A DNA stretch of 64,000 nucleotides from Euglena gracilis (GCA_039621445.1 CP154955.1:12342960-12406959); one strand, 5' to 3'. Positions 1-12,193 are shown, numbered from the stretch's first letter. The notes: generated by a model from the letters alone, not told the origin. Numbers and translations are program-made.

Positions 1-423
1 AGGGTTTCTTAACTTCCTCCACTCCCCCCTTGGGATACGGTCTTTCGACAAGTCAGCAAGTCCTGAGGACAGGTCCCTGTGAGGGTAGGTGAGCAAGCAC
101 GAGACCAGGTTACGGGGGATCGACATTGTTCAAATCCCCTCCGAGCAATGCAAACTTTCCTGATCCCACAACAGAACATATCACAACAGAACATATCAAA
201 AGAAGAAGAAGAAGAAGAAGAGAGGTGTCTTCAGCACGCAGAAAGCCGGTAAAATACAGGTGTAAAGGGTGTTGAGAACTTCCCACCGTCATTGCATGGT
301 ATGTTTGGCCCTCACCATCCTGTACTTTTGCCAGCGTCGCCTGCAACCTTGTTCTTTCGCAATACCACAACTTTCATACAGAAATGCCACCCATCGCTCT
401 CCCCTCTCCTCTCCCTCTGGCAC

Positions 424-479
424 CGTGGGATGGGCAGCAGCGCCGCGCTGATGGACCGCATGCTGAACGTGGTGGCCGC
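424..479 (-). CDS. possible isolated exon, unassigned
   Basis: This GC-balanced island lies next to a long C run. On the minus strand it is bounded by an acceptor-like GGAG and a donor-like GGTGCCA and stays open (AATTFSMRSISAALLPIP). The plus strand is also open here (SSAALMDRMLNVVAA), so the strand is not settled. No family is recognised. Confidence 0.25.
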
Positions 480-1610
480 CTCCCCCCCCCCCCGCCCCAG
501 GGATGGATGGGAAGCCTTGAGGGGTGGGGGTGGGTCGGACCCCCCCCTCCTACCTCGAAACTGAGGGAGGGCCGAAATTTTTTCGATTTCATGGACGGGC
601 AAAGGGCCGGAAATTGGGTCGGAATCGGTCAAAAACCCCTGATTTTTCCTTGAAAATCGATCCAAAAATGCTCATTTTTTGAATTTTTTGAACATGTTTT
701 TGGGGGAAAACACCAACACATCAAAAAATGGGCAATATGGCCAAAAGTCAGCAAAAGGGGTGTTTTTTGCTCATTTTCCGGCGCTGCGCGCCGGAAGAAA
801 ATTTTCTGCCATTTTTGGCACCTGTCAAGGAGGGGGGGGTGGGGGGTCCGGACCCCCCTCCCAACATCTAGGGGGGGGGGGGGGGGTCCGGACCCCCCCC
901 CCTACCACCCTCCCCCCCAGGGGGTGGGGGGTCAGGACCCCACCCCTACCACCTACCTCAATACCGAAGGGCTTCCCATCCATCCCTGCCCCCCCCCCGA
1001 CAAGCACAGCAGCAGTGCAGTCGGGCCAGGGTAGGTTACCCATGGCAGGGTGGGTCCGGAGGGTGGCGGCGGGGAAGTAGCTGGGGTTTTGGAGGGACCT
1101 GCAGAACAGGCAACCAGGCTGCAGTGGGGCAACAACAACAACAAAAACCAGAAAAGCGTGCCTGGATCACGGAACGGAGGAGTGGAGGTGATGGAGCAGC
1201 ACTGCCACGGGCTGGGTCTCAAAAAAAAAACCGAACACTACTTGGGCATGCCTCTCCGAGGGAACATTCGCGATGGCCGTGTTTGAGGGGATTTGAAAAA
1301 GGTCGATCCCTCCCCCAACCCGGACCCACCCAGGAAACTGTCCTCCGGTCTCGTGCTTGCTGACCTATCTGGGACCTGTCTCTAACCTCTGAGCTTGCTG
1401 GCTTGTCTAAAGACAGTATCCCCAGGGGGGAAAGGAACCCCTGCAAGCAATCTTCCCCCCCCCTTGATAAGTTGTATGCAGTCGCCGGAAAGGCAGCTGC
1501 ATGGCTTATTCCAGCGCACACCCAGGGGGGGGGTCCGCACCGCCTGGGAGCAGCTGGCTGAAAAAAAGGCACTGGCCGGCTGGACGCCCCCCCCCCCCGG
1601 GGGTTGGGTC

Positions 1611-1913
1611 TATACCATTGATTACCGACCCCCTGCAGGGGGGGGGGGGGTCACTTTCCAATTTCAAAACCCACTTCCTGGCCGGGGGGGGGGGGGGGAG
1701 TTCGGTCACTTTGGCCAGTCGGCCAAAATGGCCTAACATCAGTGGATTTTGGCCCAAAATCCACAAAAAAATCGGCGGCTGGTGGCCACTTTCGACCCCA
1801 GACCCCACCCTGGGGGGTCTGGAGGCAAAACCAGTCAGTCAGTCCGAAAAAAACCAGTCAGCCCCCCCCGGGGGGGGGGGGGGGGGGTCGGACAGACCTT
1901 AAGCAATGGTGTG
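1611..1913. mobile_element. short inverted-repeat element, CCATTGCTTA family
   Basis: The 303-bp element is flanked by a perfect 8-bp direct repeat GTTGGGTC (1603-1610 and 1914-1921). Its ends are inverted: TATACCATTGATTACCGACC on the left and, read on the other strand, ACCATTGCTTAAGG on the right. Inside are G/C homopolymers and the motif ACCAGTCAGTC. Related copies lie at 29560-29919 and 59525-59890. There is no coding capacity, so it would be non-autonomous. Confidence 0.65.
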
Positions 1914-2422
1914 GTTGGGTCCTCTCCGCCCGAAGAAAAGAACCCTATGGCCGCTGGCTGGCTGGACTCGTGGGAGCCCCCTCCTTAAGCGATGCTTTGG
2001 TTACAATATTGCAAGGGCTGAAAAATCTGCATATGAGTACCAAAGAAAATCAACACTCAACGAAAATGAAACGAGGACACAAAATAGCAATTGGGATAGG
2101 TGCGTTGACCAGTTGGTCTCTTTCTCCCAAAAAAAAAATGCAACCTGGTTGTTGGGTCTTGGGGCAGGGCGGTCCTTAAGCAAATAAAAAAAAAAATCCG
2201 CTGTCCCAGCACACTCCGTAAAAAATATACAGGAAAATGGGCAAGAAATTTTGGCATTTCTCAGCGAGGACAGGTCGACATCAGGAAAAAAAATTGATTC
2301 CTGGCACCCTTGGACCATCGTCCATCCACCCAAATCATCAAAAACTGTGTTTTTCGACTTTTTAATTTTTGCCCTCGTTCAAGCCCCAGTCTGGCCCTTA
2401 GCTGGCCCTTTGGCCGAAAGGG

Positions 2423-2473
2423 GGGCGGTCCTTAAGGAAATAAAAAAAATTTCCTGTCCCTTAAGGACCGCCC
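2423..2473. repeat. perfect inverted repeat / hairpin with TTAAGG core
   Basis: GGGCGGTCCTTAAGG at 2423-2437 is repeated exactly in inverse at 2459-2473, separated by 21 A/T-rich bases. The GGTCCTTAAG core resembles the ends of the CAGGGAATTTCTTAAG elements elsewhere, and single arms occur near 2168 and 23630. It may be a collapsed or solo terminal pair of such an element. Confidence 0.6.
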
Positions 2474-3239
2474 TGTCTTGGGGTTCCAAAAGAAATGAGG
2501 ACACAAAAACAAATAAAATAGCAATTTCAGCGGGGGGGGGGGGGAGCGGGAAATAACACTAGAATAAGGAGAAACCTTAAAGTAAGAATTTGCATTTTCC
2601 CCTCCCCACTGCTGCCTCTCAGAGCAACGCAGCGCAAAAAAGGCACAGGGGGCACACACAGCAGCAGCGTGGCTGCGTCCAGGTCACTAAGGGTCGGCGG
2701 TGGTGCGGACAACCACGAGCAGACTTCCGCTTCCTGGGGAGCCTACCTCCTTCACGATCCAGTCACATCACAGCCGCTGCATTTGTTGCACAGGTAGATT
2801 ACACAGCGTTGAATTCACTTGAGAAGATGAGTGGATGGCAGCTATAGAACCCCCCCCCCCCAAAAAAGACCCCACCCAAAGAAAAGTGCCCCAGCCGATT
2901 TCAGGGTATCAAGGAAATAAAATTTCCAAATATCCTAAAAAGACACCAATAAAATCAAAATGCCAACCCAGCAATCCACTGGGATTTTCACTGACCATCC
3001 CCAAAAAAAAAACATGTGCATGCATATCCCCCCCAAAAAGCCAAAAAAATGCAAAGTGGGCGAATTATTCATAATTTGGAAACCTGAGAATTCCCATCCT
3101 TTTTTGTGGTTAAAATGGGCCGTTCTCCAACAAACTCTTCTTCAAAGGGAAAACTCACATTTTGGGCCCATTCTCAGGACATTCTCGCACAGGGAAACTT
3201 CGGCAGAAGTCTTCACCCGCAGCCCAAAATGATGTCATT

Positions 3240-3470
3240 GCGCCCTGGGGAGTGGGGGCACGAAGGGGAAGGCCGGCCCCGCGCCGGCCCGCTGGGCCGC
3301 GGAGGCCGCCGCCAGCCAGTGCAGCAGCGCGGGGCTGGGCAGAGGGGGCTGCAGAGGCGCCACCCCGGCCGGGCCCGGAACCGGAGGCTGCGCCCGCACG
3401 ACGGCTCCCCCGCCGGCGGTCGCGCCGCTTCCCGAAACGTCGCAACTTTGAAAAGGACAAGCTTTTAGGG
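3240..3470. other. GC-rich exon-like island, strand unresolved
   Basis: This CpG-rich island is open in several frames on both strands and translates to Ala/Pro/Arg-rich low-complexity sequence whichever way it is read. It could be a proline/alanine-rich exon on the minus strand like its neighbours. I cannot choose a frame, and no domain is visible. Confidence 0.2.
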
Positions 3471-4000
3471 TTTTGTATAAAAAAAAATTCAAAAAAAACA
3501 AACCCAATGACTTGCTTTCGCACCTCAAAAAAGGGCCCGGGGCGTGCAGAATTTCAGACCGACAATGTGCTCGAGGGTAGTCAAAAAACCAACTCCACCC
3601 GACTTCGCTTCAGAGGCTTGACCGTACCATTTCTTACTAACCCTGAGGGTCATTTCCACCTTCTCAGGGCCAAAATGACCCAAAACCAATGGATCGTGGC
3701 CAAAAAAAATACCACAAAAAAGCCGGAGCGTTCCAGGTGGCTACTTTTGGTCAGTCCTGCCGACTCCTGCCAGGAGAGCTAAAAACCAGTCAGTCCCCCT
3801 AGGGGTCGGTCCGGCACACCCTAAGCACGGGATGGGTGTAGGGCCAGAGGAGCTTCGGGCAACCTTGCATAACAACTGCAGAAAAACTGCAAAAAAAATT
3901 GCAGGAAAATCTGGGGAAACTGCCGAAAGTTGGGGCCGGCTCGAAAATGGTGCGGCTGCTGGGACCCCCCGGGGGGAGGGCCCCCCTCTTTTGAGCACAC

Positions 4001-4140
4001 CCCGGGTAAGAGAGCGGAGGGAAAAGACGAGGGCGGCCGGGTGGGATGTGGGCTGGGGAGCGCGGGCAAGCACAGTCGCGGGCCGGCGGCAGCGGCGGGG
4101 GGCGGGCGCGCTGCTGACTCCGCAAGGCGTCCAAGCTGTG
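4001..4140 (-). CDS. exon of unassigned Pro-rich protein
   Basis: The minus-strand exon has a clean acceptor (ACCGCAG) at 4140 and a donor (GGGTGTGC) at 4001. It reads 46 codons in phase 0 with exit phase 2, starting HSLDALRSQQRARPPP and ending FPPLSYP. The peptide is rich in Pro, Arg and Ala and looks disordered. I recognise no family. The neighbouring exons at 5366, 6137 and 6633 are on the same strand and may belong to the same gene. Confidence 0.45.
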
Positions 4141-4379
4141 CTGCGGTGACGGGGGGTGGATCGGGCGAGGGCAAGCACCCCCGCCGCGGGGAACGGCGCG
4201 GCGGGGGGGAAACGGCGCGGACGTTGGGGGAGAGGGTTGGGGGCGGGGCGGGGGGTCATGTTGGGGGGGGGGGACGGGGAGGGGGGAGGTGCACGGGGGA
4301 GAGAGGAAGGGTGGCCCCCTCTTTTCACTTTTCACTCCAACCCACCCGTGTGCCTCCTTTTCCTGCAAACCTGTTTGTC

Positions 4380-4381
4380 CA

Positions 4382-4436
<55 letters not shown>

Positions 4437-4495
4437 GCCTGTCTGCCTGTCTGCCTGCCTGCCTGTCTGCCTGTCTGTCTGTCTGTCTGTCTGTC
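4380..4495. repeat. (CTGT)n microsatellite with CTGC interruptions
   Basis: About 115 bp of tandem CTGT/CTGC units. Long apparent reading frames through it on both strands are artefacts of the repeat. Confidence 0.95.
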
Positions 4496-4850
4496 CATGG
4501 GCCTCCGTGCCATATTCCACCATACAGCCCCAATGAAGCCCCCCCATACTGGAAAATCGCACACCACCCTGTATCAACACTTGCCCCCCAGGTTTTGGCC
4601 CACGAGCTCAGATAGAAGCCTTTGTCGCCTTTATCTAGCCTTTATTTCAGGGCAGGCCCCAGGTCACAAGGACGCGGCTGGTGGGTTCGTAGCAGGAAGA
4701 ATGGAATGGGGTTCGAAGACTGTACAACAGATTAACAGGAAATTCTAAGGAAAAAAAGCAAAATTCTGCTCTGCCTCCCACCCACTATCCGCTTTTGTGT
4801 CTGTTAATATGCAGCAATCTTCTGCACTTGTTCAACATGAGTGTGAGTGT

Positions 4851-5000
4851 TCACACACACACACACACACACACATGCACGCGCGCGCACACGCACTCGC
4901 ACTGCACACAAACACAACACAACACAACACAACACAACACAACACAACACAACACAACACAACACAACACAACACAACACAACACACACACACACACACG
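4851..5000. repeat. (CA)n and (AACAC)n compound microsatellite
   Basis: A CA run is followed by about 14 copies of the pentamer AACAC and then CA again. The downstream bases to about 5340 hold no confident exon. Confidence 0.95.
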
Positions 5001-5365
5001 CATGGGACATATCCTGGAGGCAGCACTGCTGAACAAGCCAGCCCCAGACTCGCCAATAGATGCGGCTGGAGGGGGGCCACCTTTGGATGCAGGGCACAGT
5101 GAGAAATGTAAAGCCAGAATCGGAAAAGGGACAGAGCCTGACTATTTGGGAGGGTTGGCAAGGGAGTTCGATCCGGGATCGGCTTCTGTTTGACACCCAC
5201 GGCGGGGAAGGAGGGGCTGCCTTGTGCGGTGAGGTGCCAGCCCAGACACACCTCCCTGGGGAGGGGGGTTCGGTTTTGGGTCCCGGGTGCTTGCTGGCCC
5301 AGCCAAATTTGCGTTGAAAATGGCGATTTTTGTGCCGCCAACGTCTCGGGTGTAGCACTGCCCAC

Positions 5366-5466
5366 CCCAAAGCCGTGCCCTGGCCGAGACCCTGGGACTG
5401 GCCGGGGAGGAGAGAGGCGGCAGAGGAGCTGTCGGGCTCCTCGGGCGGCAGCAACCCGCCGGCAGC
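5366..5466 (-). CDS. exon of unassigned protein, Ser/Gly-rich
   Basis: The minus-strand exon has acceptor CATCCCAG at 5466 and donor GGGTGGGC at 5366. Read from phase 0 it gives 33 codons beginning AAGGLLPPEEPDSSSAAS, with exit phase 2. The sequence looks disordered. Other frames are also open, so the reading frame rests on the splice sites and on its ordinary composition. Confidence 0.35.
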
Positions 5467-6136
5467 CTGGGATGTCCCGGTGGGCGGGCATACAATCACG
5501 GGGAGGGGGCACTCCCATTCTTCCGAAAATGAGTCAGTCACCCCCCCCCCCGCACGGGAGGGTGGTAACTCTGGGATCCAAAGAGAAAATTGACCTCAAA
5601 TGCGAAAAAAATGGCCCGAATCACTTTGGTGCTGTGTTGCCGGCCACCACCCCTCCTCCAGGGAGGGGAACGAAAACCAGTCAGTTATTCGGAAAAAACC
5701 AGTCACCCACCCGGGGGGGGGGGGGGCAGCGACTACATGAGTGTATGACGCCGGTGACTTCTTGCAATAGTTGAAAAAAATGCCAGATGTGGAGTTATGC
5801 ATTCTGGAGGTTAGTTGAATGAACACCTCAGAAATTGTTAAAATAGGGGCTCAGACGTTTATCTCAAAGCGAAACGGTATTGTGTCATGATTTTGACTAT
5901 CCTGTGCACATATCACCTTGCTCTTTCCAAATCTCATTTATTCTTTCAATAGACACACCGCGCACGCATGAGCACACACGCATGCACACATGTAAGCACA
6001 CAATGAATGCACTCCCTCCCCCCCACGCCAGTAATGAATACGGTGGAACAAGGGAAGACGAAGGGAACAAGCACGGTTCTTCCATCAGAAGACACCTCCC
6101 CGGGCCATGGGACATCCCAGCCTGGCCCTTGGCTAC

Positions 6137-6228
6137 CACGTCCGTCGCCCAGTACTCCCGGCACACGTGCACATTCTTGCAGTCCACGCCATAGGAGCAC
6201 TCCCCGGCAGGCGGCTGTTCGGTGCACA
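6137..6228 (-). CDS. exon encoding a CCCH-type zinc-finger motif
   Basis: The minus-strand peptide VCTEQPPAGECSYGVDCKNV continues with HVCREYWATDV. It contains the spacing C-x8-C-x5-C-x3-H, which is the signature of CCCH zinc fingers that usually bind RNA. The 3' side has a usable donor (GTAGCC at 6131-6136). I find no AG acceptor directly upstream: the peptide runs into a C-rich tract, so the 5' border may be non-canonical. Only one finger is visible. The rest of the gene is not identified, although exons at 6633 and 5366 are on the same strand. Confidence 0.5.
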
Positions 6229-6632
6229 CCCGTCCCGACGGAAGGGGGGGGGGGATCGTGCTGTATCGGGTCGAGCTACTGTGCTACTGGGCTACAGTGA
6301 GGGGGGGGGGGGGGTCCGGAGGGCGCAGCAGTCATCGGGGGGTGGGTGCTGCCGCGTGAACGGTCCGCCGAGCCGTTGCCTGACAATGAGACTTCCCGGG
6401 CATTCTGCGTGCCGGAGTTCACCCGCAGAATTTGAACATCCCGGAGGGCTCGCTCGGGAAGTGTCCCAGAAGGCCGGGGGTGGCAGGCTTCGATCTAAGG
6501 AGAGGTGGGGGTCTCCGGACCTCCCTCTGGTCCAGGATGGGGGGAACACCCCCACCTAAACCCCGGACCCCCCTCCACGCATCGAACCCTAGGGGGGTTC
6601 CCTCCAGAAGAACACAACAGCGGCCTGCTCAC

Positions 6633-6670
6633 CGGACTGGTGCAGCGGGCACACCCTCGACGGCGTAAAC
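6633..6670 (-). CDS. 38-bp mini-exon, unassigned
   Basis: A very short minus-strand exon candidate sits between a good acceptor (CCACCGCAG) and a good donor (GTGAGC). It reads VYAVEGVPAAPVR in the open frame. It is supported only by splice sites and balanced composition. It may be upstream of the CCCH exon in the same gene. Confidence 0.3.
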
Positions 6671-7679
6671 CTGCGGTGGGGGAAACAATCATTGGTGGAG
6701 AGGCGGAGGGGGTAGGACAGGCCAGCCGGGGCTTTCTGTGCCTCAGGGAGGGTCTGGGGGGGTCAACCCCCCTTATGGGAGTGGTGGCCCCCCACCAACG
6801 ATGATGACGCCTGCCCCTCCCCAACCCAAAGGGTTCCCCCCTTTGGACTGATCCAGGGGGGGGGGGGTCATTCTTATGAGAAGAAGTTGACAGATTGGAT
6901 GGGGAGCAGACAGAAAGAAGCTTAGATTATTGTGTGGGAACAGGGCGACCTAGCCCTCCTCGTGTCGTTCAGTCCCCAGACTGAATGGGAGTGGGTATAA
7001 GAACTGTCGATGAAAAGCCAACCCCCCTCAGATGGCCAGGTCCCCCTCGCATAACAATTTTTTGGCAACATCAGTCAAAAATGGAATTTTCACAATGGTT
7101 CGCATAAAAAATGCAAAAATAATCGGATTTGCGGGCTTTGAGGGCAAAGAAATCGCACGCCGCAGTTTTCATTTCTCTTTCTCAGGAGGGTTTGAAGGCT
7201 AAAAAGTTTCAGCCTGCACACAGCCAAAGTTACTGGACTTTTTTGGCTGATTTCACCTCCCCCTCCCCTATATGCCCATCCCCCCCCCCCCAGTCAGAGG
7301 ACACCTTTTCGAAGGTTTCTTCATTCCTTGAGGTGAAACCCAAGGAGGAAACTTTTTGTTTTATGCCATTTCATTTCATTTCAACTTCATTTTGCAGAGG
7401 GCAAAAAAAAACACACAAAAAAACACAAAAAAAACACAAAACTATTGGCTTGTCCAGAATTCATGGAAACCACTGGTAGTGGAAACGCAGAGCAGAGCCG
7501 TCATGTCAGTCATTCAACAACCGGGATCCAAACCCTGGGGGGAAAAGGCTCCAGTCGGCCACTACGTTGGACACGTGAGCGCACAGGGGATGAACCCTGC
7601 GCAGGAGCCATGCCGTGGAAATGGGCGTCTTTGGTCTTTGGTTTCGGGCACGGGTTCGGGCAGATCTTAGGCGGCCGAA

Positions 7680-10630
7680 TTCGCACTTAAGGGTTTTTTC
7701 TTTGAAATGGGCGCAATTGCGCAAATGCGCATATTTTACAAAACTCCTGGGACCCTGTACCCTGACACAGGGAGAACAGATTATGAACTGTGACATTCCT
7801 CTATTGAAGGGGATTAACTCCCAGTGGTTTGGTGTAAATGCTGCTTACCAAGTGACGCGAATAGGGCGGAGGGTGAGATTGGTGCTCTTGTACATCAAAC
7901 AGGAGAGAGGCACACACCCCTTGTTACGACACTTGGAAATGGTGCTGACGTGCAGGCTGAACTGGCTTGGATACTACCGCCACCGGTAAGAACACACGGT
8001 GCCTCATTAGATCACACACCACAGACTACGTCAGCCAGCCGTCACGCAACTGATTTGTGTTTGCGGGCACATTTGCGCAAATAAAAACAATTGTGTTTAT
8101 GGGCGCATTTGGCCAAATAAAACGTAAACCGATGATGATAAAATGACGTGTTTGTGGGAGCAAATGCGCCCACAAACAAATTTGTTGGTGCGCGCATTTG
8201 CGCAAATGCGCGCACCAACATGTTTACGTTTATTTGCGCAAATGCGCACACCAACATGTATCTTTACTTTCCATGTTAAAAGACACCAATGAGGACCACG
8301 ACCGTACGAGGTTTAAAAACGTGATGGACGTGTTGGTGCGCGCAATTGCGCAAATAAACACAATTACGTTTGTTTGCGCATTTGCGCAAATGCGCGCACA
8401 AACATTTAATAAACCGCTTCAAAATAATGTGTTTGTAGGAGCCTTAGAGCACACAAACAAAGTTGTGTTTATTTGCGCAAATGCGCGCACCAACACACAT
8501 CAGTTGTGTGATACCATCTCCTCCTCCGTGACAGCTGGCGAACGCAATTCTTCACGCCAACCATTGATTTGCACCACGATTATGTGGTGATGAAATTTGT
8601 GGTGAGAGGTGGTGTGGAGTGTTCACTGGAACACGGCATGTGACTGGCCAAAATTTGCCTGCCTTACGTGTGTACATTTGCACTGCTGTTCCCAGGCCCG
8701 AACGGCCTGTTGTTTTGGCGTCATCTGTTCAGCAATTAAACGTAATGAATTGATGACGTGCAAACGACCTGTGACTGTTCGACACCTTTTCTGCAACAGG
8801 ACTGCGTTACAAGAAGACAAAATTTGGCACCTGAAATTCCCGGGACGTGTCCGGCCGTAGTCCATTTTATGGTTTTTTTTGCCATTTTCCCCTTGAAAAA
8901 GGTATATATAAAAAAAAGTAAAAAAACACCAGTTTTTGTGCATAATTTGGGGGGAGTGGGTCCCACCGCTTTGATGCACCCAATCCAGTGGTAAAGCTTC
9001 AACACTTCCTTGCATCCAAAGTAACGGGTGTTTAAGGGCTATCTCTCTCCGGCTGCTGGTTGCCATGCACTGGCACCGCGTCGTCCCCCCAGTCTTACAC
9101 CCCGGTTGCGGGGAATAACCTGGCCGCTGTGGTGGGTGTCGTTGCACCGGGGAGGTCGATGCCAGCCTGCTGGGTGCTGAAGCATCAGCAGCTGATGTGG
9201 CTGCAGCAGCGGAGCCGAGGCCGCAGGTCAGCGGCAGGGCCCTTGGGATCCAAAAATTGGTGCCGGTGGACGTGCACCGTTACTGGGTGGCTGCGCACCC
9301 ACCTTCAAGAGCTCCTACGTCTCCATCTTTTGTGGGACCTGTCAGTGGTCAAAAAACGGCACAATAACACCATATGCCGGAGGAGACGGTGAGGTCATTT
9401 GGGTTCAACCCATTCAGAATCCACTAAGGGTAGCGTAGGAGGGCCAAATGAAATCGCTTTTTACTTCTCCATTGGTGGTTTATTTGCGCATTTGCGCGCA
9501 TCACGTTGTTTTGTGGGCGCAAATGCGCAAATAAACATAATAAATTGTACAGTTTATTCATGCAGTTTATTTGCGCACTTGTGCCCACAAACAACGTGAT
9601 GCGCGCAAATGCGCAAATAACCCACATCTGCTGTCGGCGTTTGACGGTTGTGTTTCCGTCACACCGTTCTTCTTTGTGTTTATTTGCGCATTTGTGCAAA
9701 TAAACAAAGAACATGTTTATGCACGCATTTGCGCAAATGCGCGCATAAACATAATTTGTGTTTGTGCGCACATTTGCGCCCATAAGCTTGCGCGTCGACA
9801 AATAATTTGACAAACCCACCAACTGGATGGCCCATTGGTCCGTGCCGTCACGGCCTCCATGTCATGCCGTTTATCAACAGCGTCAGTTCATGGGTACTAA
9901 AGCCCAATCCCTGAAGGACATGTTTATGTTTATTTGCGCAATTGCGCAAATAAACATAAACATGTTGGTGCGCGCATTTGCGCCCATAAACACAATTTTG
10001 TCCTTCCATTGTTGGGCTTCTTCTGCAGGGTTCTTTGCCACATAACTAACTGGTTGTGCGAGTCCCGGGTATAAGCCGGGTGGGAGACCCATCCCCCTCA
10101 GTCCCTGCGGACCCCATTTCTTCCCCCCTGCGCATCCCTTGCCCAACACCCCACACTTGCCTTCTTCTCACTGCGGCCCTCCTTCCGGCTTGGTCAGACC
10201 ACACCCACACCCCCCGGCACTTCCTCCCCGCACTTTGACAAACAGCTCACAAACACCACACCAAGGCACCGCAAGCAACGCAGTCCGGCAAACACCCAGG
10301 ACGCACACCGCCGGCAGCTCGGACACACCCGGGGCACAGCCGAAAGAAGCAGCAAGGGCGGTAAAGGTCCCGTTCCTATGGTGCTTTTTTGTGTTTTTTT
10401 TCAGTGTGGGCCGGCAAGGTCCCGGGGGTTTCAACGTACAAAGTCCATTTTCAGACACCCCAAAAACACCATTTTTCGTCAAAGTCCCGGGGGTCTCACC
10501 GCCAAAAACAGAATTTCAATCATTTTTTGCACTCTCTTGTCAACGTGTTTTCAAACCCCCCTGACCTTCACAACCGAAACAAAGCAGAATCAAAAAATTC
10601 GTAAATTTGCGAAAGTGCGCAAATAAAAAG
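7680..10630. repeat. cluster of GCGC-centred palindromes
   Basis: More than a dozen units built around TTTGCGCAAA or TGCGCAAATGCGC with A/T arms such as TGTTTATTTGCGC occur at 7690-7730, 8060-8500, 9475-9800, 9919-9985 and 10600-10625. Two are long perfect palindromes: 8183-8220 (38 bp) and 9919-9964 (46 bp). Arms are often TGTTGGTGCGCGCA or its inverse. The spacing is irregular, so this is neither a satellite nor a CRISPR array. The DNA between clusters (8500-9470) shows only weak reading frames, for example plus-strand Ala-rich sequence at 9120-9390, with no recognised family. Confidence 0.85.
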
Positions 10631-10659
10631 AAAAAAGCTTACCTACCCCCCCCCCCGGG

Positions 10660-10960
10660 AAACTGTCACCTGACAGGTTGGCCAGTACCGGGGACCCTGA
10701 CAACTTCCTATACTGACAGGTTGGCCGGTACCGGGGACCCTGACAGTTTCCCAGGCGGGACCCTGACAGTTTCCCGGGTAGGGCATTTCAAGGGAAAGTC
10801 AATGAAAAATGACCCTGACAGGTTGGCCGGTACCGGGGACCCTGACAACTTCCTATACTGACAGGTTGACAGGTTGGCCGGTACCGGGGACCCTGACAGT
10901 TTCCCGGGCGGGACCCTGACAGGTTCTTGGGCATGACAGTTTCCCGGGGGGGGGGGTAAG
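10660..10960. repeat. tandem/dispersed repeat with GGTACCGGGGACCCTGACA units
   Basis: Several copies of about 30-60 bp share GACAGGTTGGCCGGTACCGG and GACAGTTTCCCGGG. Related sequence occurs at 45420-45560. No coding content is seen. Confidence 0.85.
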
Positions 10961-11014
10961 TGCGAATTAGGCCGCCTAAGAGATTGGGGGGGGGGGGGGG
11001 GCAGGGGGACGCAC

Positions 11015-11159
11015 CGGAAGACGCGGCCAGGCTGCTTCTTCTTCGAGACCCGCTCCGCCTTCAGGAAGCGGTCCCAGTACCGGGTGATCGCGATACGCTC
11101 CGGGGGCATGGGGAGGGGCTCGGTCCAGTCCAGGCGGAGTTCGATGGGGCAGGCGGGCC
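11015..11159 (-). CDS. exon of unassigned globular protein
   Basis: The minus-strand exon has acceptor GCCAAAG at 11159 and donor CCGGTGCGT at 11015. It carries 47 codons between entry phase 1 and exit phase 2, starting PACPIELRLDWTEPLPMPPE, then RIAITRYWDRFLKAERVSKK. The mix of hydrophobic and charged residues is typical of real protein, and the other frames lack it. I do not recognise the family. The exon-like stretch at 11310-11405 lies just upstream on the same strand. Confidence 0.55.
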
Positions 11160-11168
11160 CTTTGGCGA

Positions 11169-11233
11169 ATACAAACAAACAAACAAACAAACAAAACATA
11201 CAAACAAACAAACAAACAAACAAACAAACAAAC
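11169..11233. repeat. (AAAC)n microsatellite
   Basis: Tandem CAAA units, about 65 bp, immediately upstream (minus strand) of the exon at 11015-11159. Confidence 0.9.
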
Positions 11234-11309
11234 AATAGCCAGCAGCAAGTGAATCAACAAAAAATAACGGGGCGAAACATAGCAAAAATAAACCGGCATA
11301 TAGGGCAGG

Positions 11310-11405
11310 GGAACGGGGAAAGGGCGTGCGGGGCGGGGTGGCTCTGCACCATCGCATGGAAATCCTCCCGGAGGGACGCGAGGTCCCCGTGCTTGGGGCG
11401 GGGCA
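11310..11405 (-). CDS. possible exon, unassigned
   Basis: The minus-strand stretch reads PRPKHGDLASLREDFHAMV and then QSHPAPHALSPFP in one open frame, preceded by a CCCAAG acceptor candidate. Its 3' border is not fixed: a GTGCAG donor after HAM is possible, but its phase does not fit the next exon at 11159. It could belong to the same gene as that exon. Confidence 0.35.
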
Positions 11406-12193
11406 GGGCGGGCCGGCGCCCACAGGGGTCCCCCGGTCAAGCGGGCACAGGCAGTGGGGGAGACCGGCTGGAGAGCTGTGGGTGGGCTACGGCCAGCGGT
11501 CACAGGACTCTGTGCTTTTTGGTAAACCCCCCCAGCGTACAGCCCCCCCCCCCGTCGTTGTATTGGTGGGAGTTCAAGACTCTCAGGGGGGGTTGTGTGT
11601 GTGTGCGGGGGGGAAATCGATTGGGGGCAATACAAACTGCAACTGCCGTCAAATGCCAATAATTCAGCAATGCACAGTTTTTGTGATGTCTCCCTGAATT
11701 GTGGTTTTGCCCCAAATGGCACCCTCAAGGGGCTTAGCTTGGAGGGGGGACTTTATGTTCAGGCAACAAAAACAAACCACGGGGCTTTGTATTTGGGGCT
11801 TGATAAGGGGGGGGGGGGGTTACTCCCTGTCCGTGAGAATGGCTTTCTTTTACGATCAAAAGGGGCATTTTAAGTTTTGCTCACGTTGGGGGGCCGTGAG
11901 CATGCATTGCCTTCCGCTTTCAAACAACAATTTGGTTGCAGCCACTGGGGGAGAGTCCCATACAGCTCCCGTTCACCTCCCACCCGCCCACGGTGTTGAC
12001 CCGGGTCGACCAAGTTGGCCCGGGTTTGCCTGGGTTGTCATTGGGTCGACCAAGTTGGCCCAACAGAGGAGGGGTCAACTCAGAGGGGGTCAAGTGGCCC
12101 AACGTAACAACATGGGGGTGGGGCTCGGCACACAGTGGCATGGAGTACGCCGAATGATGGCAGTGGCCGCCCGGGGACGGAGGCGGGGCCCAC

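Noticed and set aside
4289-4615. Cys/Leu/Ser-rich or Asp/Arg/Gln-rich frames on both strands
   Set aside because: Artefact of the (CTGT)n microsatellite.
7680-10630. CRISPR array or bacterial iterons
   Set aside because: Units vary in arm sequence and spacing, there are no unique spacers of constant length, and the context is eukaryotic.
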